Shown: positions 11,401 to 23,400 of the stretch, piece by piece
How positions within the stretch are numbered: the stretch's first letter is position 1
Layout: the number at the start of each line of letters is the position of its first letter
Source: Loripinus fragilis
Taxonomy: Eukaryota > Mollusca > Bivalvia > Lucinida > Lucinidae
Assembly (NCBI GenBank): GCA_964019695.1
Contig: OZ026520.1
Coordinates: 32,716,620-32,780,619 of the forward strand
Reading direction: 5' to 3'
DNA: 64,000 nt
Made by a program: the position numbers and the translations under genes
Notes under the pieces: model-generated
What the model was told of the DNA's origin: nothing
Seen by the model: only the letters and a program-made list of their open reading frames with translations
Databases searched by the model: none

Positions 11401-14400
11401 GGCCCAAACAAACATGTAGACACAAATGAATGAAAACAACAAAGAAATTAATTTATTTGAGACTCGAACACGTCACGTTTGGGTTTCAGACACACCCTTT
11501 TCATCGTATGGCTTCCAATGAGTTGACTATTACTAATACCTAGTAATATGATGTACAGTGTCGGGACATGTAGTTGTTTGCCACTTTGCGACGTCGCCGC
11601 TTGAAACAAGACCTTTCTAGAATTTTGTAAAAAAATACCATGGCAAACTTAATGGGTTAAATTTTATAAAACTTACAGCAATGAAGAGCAAATAGAGAGC
11701 AGCAATATACAATAAATGATAAAAATAATTACACTTTTGGTTCTCAAGTAGAACGCATTTAAGAGTGAATGTAATTTTTAAAACATCACTATTCCCGTAG
11801 ACGCTAACGTTAACGTCACCGAAAACTCATTTTAATTTGTGTTTACGTTTAAATTACTATCATACGAAAACAACAGAAACCGAGAAGCTACAATAAAAAT
11901 GTTTATTGCGTAAATCAATTTGCTTTCATTTGGTACTTTATTCAAAATTGTAGCTTCTATAGTTTTTGGACAATAATTTTTTGTAAAACATCTGCAAATA
12001 CATCGATTTAAGCGGCAACGTCACTGGATGGAGAGTGGGTATGTCCTGTGGCTGTAAACACACAGGAGCTTGAAGTTTGATCCTTACATTACATGTATAT
12101 GCCTCATAACCAAAAGCTTAAATGTCATCATTACGTAATGACATTATGAGCTTTCCGTTTAGGGGCTATAGGAGTGAATAAGGATCGAATTTCAAGCTCC
12201 TGTGATATATTTCCTGAATGTTCCTGAAAACAGGGGTAAAGGTCACTGAATATTCAGATTTCTCGAATTAATTCTGGCCAGTGACCTATTTTATATTACT
12301 TTATATAGGACAGTGTCCTACAAGATGCATCAGTATATAAGTATATAAGTTTTAAGAAAATGCGCGATTAAGTTTTTGGCATTTACGCATATTATAACGC
12401 TAAAATGTTAACGTTTTTACGACGCGATTAGCAAAGTAAAAAAACAGCGTCTGTGACATTTTTGCTAGACAAAGCATTTTAGCGATATTTTATTCAATAT
12501 TTAACAATTTCTCTTAATTTAAAAACAGCATAAAATGTATGAAAAACGCATTTACATATCTTATTTAGAGAGAAATAAGTTTGAAGAAACATCTTTTCAT
12601 TTAGTATTGAATTAATGTCTCATATTTCCGAAGACGCCGTTTGCGTGAGTGTGACATTTTTGCTAGACATAGCAAAATAAAAAAAATGCTCTAAATATGG
12701 AAAAAATCAAGAATAAATCCAAATTTTAATTTTATTTTGAAAACGCATTTTTGTGATATACTTCGAAATTCAAAAACACAAGGCACTAAAAAGTAATAAA
12801 TCAACATAAAAACACAGGCCCCATGTTTTCAACGTTTTCTTTAAATCTCTACACGTTCCGTTTCTTTGCTTGGTTGGCTATTTCTGGTTAGTTTGCCGAT
12901 TAACACCAATTTCGCGCATGTCGTCGTGGGGATAAGCACAAAAAGTAGCTATGCAGGGAAAATTACAAGATTTCGTGCATTATTAGTTAAAACTTTTGGA
13001 TTCAGAAACACGCCACCAAACGATTTCTGTTACGTTTCTACATGCAAAAAATCGGCAATTTATACGGAACATGTTAGCGATAACTTTTTCTTTGTATCTT
13101 AATTTGTCTTTCGTTTTTCAACAATGTAAAATATAATTAATAACCTTTTCTTTGATGTTTAGTTTGTAAAAATGTATAATGGAATAAGTGAAATAGAGAA
13201 CTTTCAATAGAGAGGGCCCCTACGTTTTTTAAATTGACACCAACATCTGACGCGACGTCAAGGCAGTTATCTGACGCAGACGACTTCAGCAGACGACATT
13301 TTCAGATGCATTTTTTTCTTGGCGCTTTAAGGGTTAAAGGTCCATGACTCATAACTGCGTAAAGGACCGCCATTTCGGAATACAATAATTTCAGTCTTAT
13401 TCAAGTTTACCGTCATTTTTGTTGATTGACAAAATTCAGAGATAATGATTGTTTTGCAGTCTTATCCGTGTATAGGCACAATTTGCGATATCGTCTGCGA
13501 ACATTAGGCAGATAAGGTCTAAAACCTCCGCGATAATAAGATTCCACCGGAGTAACGTGCATAAATCGTTAATCAATAATGTGAATAGTAGCCGACTGCT
13601 TATGTCCTCTTATCTGGTACCGATATGTCAAAGGAAAGCTTTCGTTGGACCATTAACTGTGCGCACCAATGCATATAAGTTAGAATATAAAGACTTCACT
13701 GTCCTTAAAATTTGCCATGTACTCCTTTTTCATTAGGCTTTTAAAGGGCTGTTCGTGTCCTCTGTATCGAATGCTTTTTTTTGAAGTCAACAAACAGATA
13801 ATAGAACTGTCCGCCGCATCTACATGTATAAGTATTTGGATAACAGAACTTAAAGAAAATATGTTATCAATAGCAGAGTAGCCTGCTCTGAACCTGGCTT
13901 GTAAATCATCAAGTTTCTCATTTTCTTCAACCCAGGCATAAAGGCGTTTGTTTAAAATACTGGAAAATATTTTGTTCATTGTATTTACTAATGATATACC
14001 TCGAAGATTGTTGGGATCACTAGTTGGTCTACTTTTATGTAAGGGACATAGAATAGTTTCACCAAAAGACTTGGGACAGACACCAGAATCAAGAATGCTA
14101 TAAAATATATATTTCAAAATTGGAGCGATATCTGTAGCGGTGCTTTTGTAAAATTCTGCACTAATCATGTCAGGCCCTGCGCTTTTCCCAGTCTTCAAAG
14201 AATTAATAGTTGAAATGATTTCCTCAATAGTAATTTCTTCATTTAAAATGTCAGCTGTATTATCTACCTCTGCGTCATCTTCGTTTTGAGGTCCTAAATT
14301 TTGATTTTCTGAAAAGAGAAGGGAATTAAAGTGATCATACTGTTGGGACTCGCTTATATTAGGGGCTGGTGGTGTTAGAGATACTTTTACAGTTTTCCAA

Positions 14401-17400
14401 AATATTTTAGGGTCCTTATTCGCTTCCATTAATTTTTGTCTACAGACTTTTTGATGCTGTTTTTTTTAACCGGCATGCGTGCTTAAATAAATTTTTCTGA
14501 TCTTTATATTTTCTCAAATCAGAAATTTGATTGCTTTCTCTAAACCTACACAACTCTGAATATATTTTCTACTTCAATTCAGTACATGTTAATCCCACCA
14601 GGGAGGTTGTGGAGGTAAACTTCGCGGTTTCGAGAGTTTTGACATACCATTGGCTGCTGAAGTGTTTATGGTTGTTAACAATTCAATAGCTGCATCAATA
14701 TTTTCATTTATTTGCTGAGAAATGTCTCATTTCGAAATATATAAGTTATTACGAAAATGTGTCAAGAAATTTTCCTTCTGTTCATCACTCCAATGCAAAA
14801 AGATTGAGTTATTTTGTAACGGTTGGTTCTGGGGTTTATCTCCAATATGGGGTGTATGTCTTTTATTTGGAAATGTGAACTGACAATAAACGGGTAAATG
14901 AACGCTCTCATCCTGATCTTCAACCAAAATATTTGATAATTTACAATCAATGCACAAGAAATGAACTTTCTGTCTCACTAGTGGTGTTGGTGCTGCTGTC
15001 GTCACTAGAGTCAGATCTGCTGTCATCTGGTAAATTTTTAATGAACGAATCCATCTGTTCATCTATAAAACGGTCACTAGTCTGGTATTACAACGTGTTC
15101 ATATCCGCGCCACCACCTATCTTCCCCAATTTCCTCAAACGCTGCAGTTGCAACTTTCAGAAAGTCACTTTTCAGTACCAAGTGAAGGTTATTAAGAGTC
15201 GGCAGCTGATGTCAAATTGTGAGAAATCGTGCACTATATTTCTTAGAACAGTGTCATCAAAGTCATCAACAGGTCTGTAGGCTCCTCGCTCAGAACACTG
15301 TGGCAAACCTATATACAGTCTAACGACGGACACCAGTAGCTTTCACCTTATGATTGATATATGAATCTTTCTACCTTTGATGTTCATTTAAAAATAATTG
15401 CAAACATTTAAAACAATCTGTTTTGCCTTAGAGTCTACATCTTTTTTCAGACATTTTCCCACTGAACTTAAATTCAAACTTTGCAACCATTTGCTTTGGC
15501 GATAAAATGGAACATTATTTACAAGTGTTCTCTGTAAGTAATAACTCACTTGATTCGGTTTAAATCGTGCAAAACAAGAATAAGATTATATTTTAAAAAA
15601 AGGTTAATTGTGGGGTTGAATGTGCATTCTCTTGCTAATAATATAGTCACCGAATCCACTTGGCCATCTGGGACAGTGGTACTGCATTAAATGGCTTTCG
15701 AGTCACTGTTTCATTTCAGCAAAACGTCATTTGAGCAAAGATAAATATATCAAGTGCACTTACAGTGTAATTATGCACGTGAGCCAGGTTAATAAAATCA
15801 TGAAAACCAATATTCAAAAACTGTCTGATTTATTATCTGCTGTCTGAGCAAGTACTATAAAAAGTTTGAGCTTTTGTACAGAAATTCTAACAGTGTTTTA
15901 CGTTTTTCTCTAATATATGTGACAATCAACCCAAACAAATAGAACTTCTTTACTATTCTTTAAAAAATGAGCTATTATTATAATTTTATTATTATTATGT
16001 TTGTTTTCATTTTTTTTTCTCATAGTTAAATTCTATTGCTCTTTATTCTCTCATCAAGTGAAAAATATAAAAAGTAATGAAATGAAAAATAAATATTGAT
16101 TGAATATAATGCATATTTGAAAAGGTCACTTTAGTGAATATTTAAAAAGTGATGTTTCACTTGTGAACAATACAGACTTCTCGCCAGTACAAGTGGATGT
16201 ACTCTGCCTTCTTCACTGTCTTCTCGGAGCTAACTCTAGACTCTCAAACGTCTATAACTTTCTCATAAGTGGACAAAAACAAAAAGTGATGGCATACATT
16301 TTTATTTAGATTGTAAGGAATAGTATTAGAATACAATTTCAGGAGTTGCTGAATTTTTTCAATTTTTTCTTCCAGCTTCTGTGATCTAAGCTTGGAAGAT
16401 AGACACACATATGTAACCTCATCATAAATATGACATCATAGTGCAAAAACTGTTACACTTCAAAGTAAGAAAGAGGGCAAAGGTCAGGAATTGATACAAT
16501 CAAGCACCACTCCTGACCCAGGATACCAATGGGAAGAGACAACATCACAATTAGACATCACAAACGAGAGCCAATAGGTCAGCCCTTTCCCAGCAGGTGA
16601 CCTCAAGGCATCAACAAATAGACATGCATGAAAGCATAACAAAAAAGACAGAAATAACATAAATGATCCACAAAAGAAGCAGCGCCTTGGAATGGTCAGT
16701 AAAAAATATTTTACTGGAGGGCTTAAACCGGTTTAACAGTGCACCAACCTCACCATTAGTTCAGATGTGGAGCAAGACACATAGATATTTGGTTTGCATG
16801 AAAGAACCCTATCTTATCAATGCATCATCTCCTAGAACATATAAATCAAGATATAAAAAGGAGATAAAGCAAAGACAAGGACTCAACAGTCAATAAAACT
16901 GAATACCGGCATAAAAGAAATCCAACAGGTAAAATCCGGTGGGCCTGACAACAGCCAAAGCATCAGGTCCCTACCAACTCAACAATAGATAAGTCTTTAA
17001 GTCGGAACCGTCATAGAGTTTGAAGTCCGACCCACTGGCGTGCAATTTAAGAGAAAACCAAAGTAAGTAAGGGTGCAAAGATCAGGAATCGGTATAATCA
17101 AGTACCACACCTGACCCAGGATACCAATGGAAAAGTGACAACCTCATATTGGACACCACAAATCAGAGCCAAGAGGTCAGCCCTTTCCCAGCAGGTGATC
17201 ACAAAGCACATTTACATAGATGCGCACAAAGACATAGCAAACACAAGACAGAACAAAAACATAAAAGATCCACAAAAGAAGTACCGCCTTGGAACGGTCA
17301 GTAAAATATTTTACTGGAGGGCTTAAACCGGTTTAACGGCGCCAACCTCACCCTTAATTCAGATGTGGATCAAGACACATAGATATTTGGTTTGCATAAA

Positions 17401-20400
17401 AGACCCCCAACTTATCAATGCATCATCTCCTAAAACATATAAATCAAGATATAACAAGGAGATAAAGCAAAGATAAGGACTCAACAGTCAATAAAACTGA
17501 ATACCGGAACAAAAGAAATCCAACAGGTAAACCCTGGTGGGCCTGACAAACAGCCAAAGCACCAGGCCCCTACCATCTTATCAATAGATAAGTCTTTAAG
17601 TCGGAACCATCATAGAGTCTGAAATCCAACCCACCGGCGTGCAATTAAAGAGGAAAGCAAAGTTGCCAACCGTGATTGGGTTGACCACCGAGCATGCAGT
17701 CTGCTGCAATACATTAATGTTATAGCCAATCTTTTTATAATAGCAAATTATTTTAATGAACTTTTTAATTAAAGCCAACAATTTTCTTCAATTTAAACAC
17801 CAAGTCACCAAAGAATTTCAGATTCCAAAAGTCCTTGGCGCAAGAGAGATTTAAGTCCAATTTGGAATTTAAATATCAAATCAAAGTATTATCTATAAAA
17901 TTTAGAAAAGGTTTTGTGATGTTTATGGTACTGATAGCCTTGTTTTAAGAAGTTTCTGAGTTAACAATTTATTGCGAGTGTTGAAGTCAGCAACATGGCT
18001 AGATGCTCTAGCAAAACGAATGATTTGAGAGATATAGACTCCATAGGATGTAGAGCGAGGAACATCGCCATCTAAAAATGGGAAATTGACCATTTCAAAA
18101 TCAAAGTCGTCACGTGTATCATAAATTTTGGTAGTAAAAATATCATTAGAAATTGACAAATGCAAGTCTAAAAACGCGGCTTTGGTATCAGAGGTATTAG
18201 CTTTATTAATTTGGAGCTCTCAAGGGTATATTTGACTTACCATAGTGTCAAAACAAACATTATTAATGTTTAAAATATCGCCAAAATATCTGAATGTAGT
18301 GTTAAAAGCATCAATAATATCAGCCTGCTTATCATCAGAAAGAGGCATCATAAAGTCTCTTTCATAACAAAACAGGAATAAATCTCCAACCAAGGGAGCA
18401 CAATAAGTGCCCATAGGAATCCCAACTACTTGTCTATACAACTTGGTGCCAAATCGAATAAAAATGTTTTCCAACAAAAAGGTCAGCGCATCACATACAT
18501 TTTGACAAGACCATGCATGATATTTATTTAGGTTTTTCTGGACTAAAAATGCGTTTCTGTCGTTACATGCATGGTTAGGAGAGCCTTCTTTATTGAAGTT
18601 TCTTTCAATAAGATCAATAAGTTTATCTTTAATCAAATTATGAGGAATGTAGTGTAAAGAGTAGAAAAAACATAAATAGACAAAATGGTCACATTGAAAT
18701 CTCTAGCTTTAAGTTCATCCAAAATTTCACCTGAACTTTTAATAGAGCAAAATAGATTTTTATCAGATATCTCATATACCTCTTCACAGTACTTAATAAC
18801 ATGTTTTAACAGCTGTAAGACATGAGGTTAACAATTAAGAAAGTTCTGTGGTCATACAAGAACTCAAATTAGCAATAAATCTTGCTTTATAGAGTTTTTT
18901 ATGGAGTTTAAGTAGCCAGTACAACGTAGGAACTTTGTCTTGGTTTTCTTTAGCTTTGACACCCAATGTAGGGCTGTATAAAGACTATGCTCATCGATAG
19001 CCAACCTCTTACTCAAAGAATGCTACAGTTTATAGGCATTGGTGTCAACAAGCTCACGCTTAAGGGTATTGATATAATACAATCGTCAAACAACTACAAC
19101 ATTGTTAGCAGCTTTATCTGCTGGAACCAAAACATTGTTCATATGAATATCTTGGATACCTCGTTTAAGATGACGAAAAGAAGATTTAGGTTTAAGGGGT
19201 AAAAGGTGTGTATTATGAGAGTAAAATGAAATACAAGTATCAATAATTTTAAAAATGTAAATTTTCCATTCCTTAAAGGCAACAAGTTCAACACTTTCTT
19301 GTTTACGCCAAATATTACTTAAGTCATTTAAAGAATAAGTGATCTCTCTTCGACATTTAGGGAAATCACTATTAGAAGGAATTCTATATTTAGGACCTTT
19401 AGAAATAATATAACAGACTCTAGAGTCAGGAATGACATTTAGATTACCTGTAATAGCATGCCCTGCAGGGGGATATAAATAATTTGAACTTTGACAATCT
19501 CAGGAGTCAGGAGTATTGGAATCTATATGTATATCAGTTACAATTTATTGGTTAGATATAGAAGACCTAATTGTTTTTTTTATATTTATACCAAATGATA
19601 GGAGTTTCAGAATTATTAAAGTAATTTGGAATAGATGAAATCAATAAATTATCCTTAAAGATACTATGTAAATCCTTAAACTCCATACCTTTGTAAATGA
19701 ATGAAATTTTGATAAAATGTCGTTTATGGTTGACCTCAGAATCGATATAAGGACTAAGGAAATGTTGAACATAACACCTTGTAAGAAGTGATGCTTTATA
19801 TAATTTTTTGCTCTATCGTAAAATTCATTAGCCTATCACTCTAAATTACGTAAAACTGTGATAAACAAGGAACTTAAAAATGAAAGTAAGCCATGCCAAC
19901 CATGATTATTTAAAGCTAATGAAAGATCCCTTAGATAAGTATTAACGCGTTTTTCAGCACAAGTTTTGCGCTTAATGTTACCATTTTTACGTTTACCATG
20001 AGATCTACTTTTACGTCTTTTACATTCCAAAAGAAAAGAAATCAAAATCTAGCATTTTAGGAATATTACCTTCATGGTATATATTATCATTTAAACCTAA
20101 AGGAAAAGGTGTTTGCAAAAATTTAATCCATTTAAGTTCAGGTTCATGTCTCTGTATATTTTTCAATCTAGATGATGAATTAGGATCCAATATCATTTTT
20201 TCAACTGGTTGAATTATAATTTTACTAGGTGAATGACCCTTGCTTTTGAATGGCGATAAAGAAACGTGTCAATTTTTTAAGGCTTTTTAATTTTTTAAAG
20301 TGCTCACAAAACCTAGTCTTAAGGGATCTGCCAGTTTGTCCAACAAATTACATTCCACAATTTATTTCAGTTCAAGCTATAACATAAATCAGATCAGATG

Positions 20401-23400
20401 AAGTTCAGTCTATATCATTATCATTGATTATCGAAAACTGTCTACCATTTACAGATGATGCAATGGTAGTATAAGTACATAAATTTGTGCAACAGACACA
20501 CCTCTTGGCATTGCACTTAGAAACATTAGGATACATTCCGCGCCTTTTGAAGGCATTTAATGGTTTAGCATACTTCCTGATAAAAGGTGACCTGAGAAGA
20601 GATAACCTAATGGTAGGAAGCATATTCCGAAAATTGTGAACGGAACTAGGAATAGAAACAGACAACGATGAATGTAACCTATTGGGAGAAATTTGTAATT
20701 TTGTTAGGTTAGTTTTTATCATAAAAGTTGTGTGAGTAAGTACCAACCCAAGACAAGCAATGGCATATACGAGTGATGATCAGAAAGTTCGTGGAAAACA
20801 GTTGCCAATTCTACAGTGTTTGATTAATAGAGCTCAAATTATAGCACATAATACTGCAACAAATATGCAGTTGACCAGTTATAACATGCTTGGCGTTAGC
20901 CGTCTAAGTGCGTTACAGCTGTCGTCAAGGCAACGCTATATAGCATGAACCTCTCCAATTTACGTTGCATTTTGATATTTTACTACACAACCAATTTAAC
21001 TTCAACGTTTTGTAAAAAAAATATGCTGTGATAGCCAATACTGTGTTCCATGCATATCTAACGACATGTTTACTCCTCTTCTATGCAAACTTTCAAAGAT
21101 TTATATCCAACGGATGGTGTTCTAAATGGAAACGAATAACAGTGCTGTCAAAAGGCAAAGCATTCAACTTCTATGAACCCTTTGCTTGTTTTCGCATGTC
21201 AATTATTTTAAATAAACTATTTACACACTTCGAAAAACACCCTTTTCAGGACAGTAGATCTTATATCGATAGTTAAGTCCAATATTATATTTATTGTGGC
21301 GAACACTGACAAGAAAGTAAGTTTTTTATTTAATATTTACAAAAACCGGAAAAAGTGATGCATTTTAGGCCTGACCTTTCAAACTGAAACCTATTAGTTT
21401 GAATTTGAATACATAGCGCAGCAGAATAACATAAAAACTTCATATTATGGTCGAAGAAGGACGAACATTGCTTTCTATTAAAGATACCAATCAATTGAAA
21501 CACAACTACGAATTTAGCCCCGAGAAGCAACCCAGGAGTACATATGGGCTGGTTCCAGCAAAGTGGCATTACAGCGGGGCCTCGTGATCATACGTCTGAT
21601 GTCACATTTTCTAAATTTTAATTCAAGTCAACTTTCTATGAATGGTAGTTTATATCTATGAATTTTCGTTGCAATCAATGAAAGCAATCCGATTTAATAG
21701 CACTTTCTGCGGACTTTCTTATCACCCCTCGTAGATCTATTAAATAATCCAATTTTGTCATAATAAGACATTTATTTGCCACTCATGATTTATACATTTT
21801 TCACCTCACTCGATTAGATAACTGTCATACTCATTCAAAAAACTGAATATCCACTATTTGTTTTGTTAGATACTGAGGTTTAATTGATAGCAATAATATC
21901 TTGGTGTGTATTAATGACTTACCATGAACGTCGAATCCCATTTCTGCACATTTTATTCTTTTTGTCAAAGTATCCAAACCCTTAAGCACCTGGCCATTGT
22001 TGTCTAGGTCTTTAAATGTTACCTTTAAAAATAAACAAGCAAACATGGTCGATTTACATGCTTTGCTGATTATAGTTAAGCATATTAATGAATGTATATC
22101 ACAGAATAAGTCCTAAAATGTTGGAAAAATAATACAATTAATCTGACGACTATATCCAAACCATATGCAAATTTTCAGACAAGTAAAAACACAAAGTTGA
22201 AAAAATGTTAAAAACCACAGGCGGATGTACACAAAAAATGCAAATTATTTCAGTAAGCACATAAAAGTGGGCCACCATCAGCCCGCCAGCGTTTCGCTGG
22301 AGGACCGATGGTGGCCCGAGATTGTATCTGGCTGGGATATATTCAATTCGAAAATGTACAAGCATGAAAGTGACTTAGGTGCCGTGGGTTGGTCTGTAGT
22401 GTGTGATTGTGGTACTCACTTGCCTTTTATTGGTCAGAAAGAGGAAAAAAGTGACGAAATATCGAGTGTTGATTATACCCAAAACTCACATAATTTTTTT
22501 AGACTATCTCAAAAGCACACACAAAGTTTCAAAGTGATTGGTATTCAAGTGTACGATCATTTGTATACAAAATGACCCCGGACAGTCTCCTATTCAATCT
22601 GTTCAAATTTTGACAGTCTATTGCTAGGATAATGCATAACTGACAACTATATTTTTGTGTTTAAGTCAATCTCTTACATTTAGTGCACCTAGCAAAATAA
22701 AAATATTTTGAAAATATTGCATAATTATACCAGGCCTTAAGGGTTTAGGGGATGGCGTATTTTTGTGACAAAATTTTATTTCACACAAAGTCAAAGTTTC
22801 GCTGGGCATTCGCCTAAATATACGGAAATATAATGTTCGTGGCCTAAAATTTGAGACGAAAATGATGCATTTGCACTAAATTCGGGCTAAAAGATTTCAT
22901 CATTTCTTCTAAATATGTGTGCTGTCCATGACTTTTGACTATTACCTGTTATGTTTCAAGAACAATCTGTATGACCTGTTCGCTGAGGTGTAACATACCT
23001 ACATACTGTATACATCGTAGTCTAGATAAACACAATTTTGAGCGTAGAATTGTTAATATTTACTAACACATCAGAATTATCCATTAATTTTATGCTTAAA
23101 AGAAGCGTCTCATTGCGACAGTACTTTTGTGTACCCATAACATTTGTTTTGATTGAGAAATAAGAAAATTAATTACTTGGTACGCACTCATAACTTAAGC
23201 CCTGATACATGCCATTGTAAATTGATATGTACAAAATAAGTTCCTAATAAGTTTTTATAATAAAATGTTTTTGAGCATTATGACAGCGTCCCCCCCCCCC
23301 CCCCCCCGTGACAAATCATGCCGTTTTATATGATTTGTGAAAAGTAAAACTACAACTGTATGTAAAAGGATTAGTTTGGTCACTGGGGGGGAGTACTTCG

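Larger units (their letters stand above)
10579..13333. mobile_element. Non-autonomous piggyBac-like element, TTAA target duplication
   Basis: The insertion is flanked by TTAA at 10575-10578 and 13334-13337. The ends are inverted: CCCTTAACGCGCCAA on the left and TTGGCGCTTTAAGGG on the right, followed inward on both sides by a GTCGTCTGC motif. CCC...GGG ends with a TTAA duplication are diagnostic of the piggyBac superfamily. It splits the RT of LINE 2 between 10578 and 13334. Most of its 2755 bp is taken up by a second element (10748-13259) nested inside, so the original element was a MITE of roughly 240 bp. A hairpin at about 10658-10728 is part of the MITE. No transposase is visible. Confidence 0.8.

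Noticed and set aside
17061..17595. Selenocysteine insertion element in the Penelope 3' region
   Set aside because: ATGA and TGA quartets are present (for example around CTATGATGGTTCC and TTGATAAG) but I could not pair the stems, so no call is made without a folding search.
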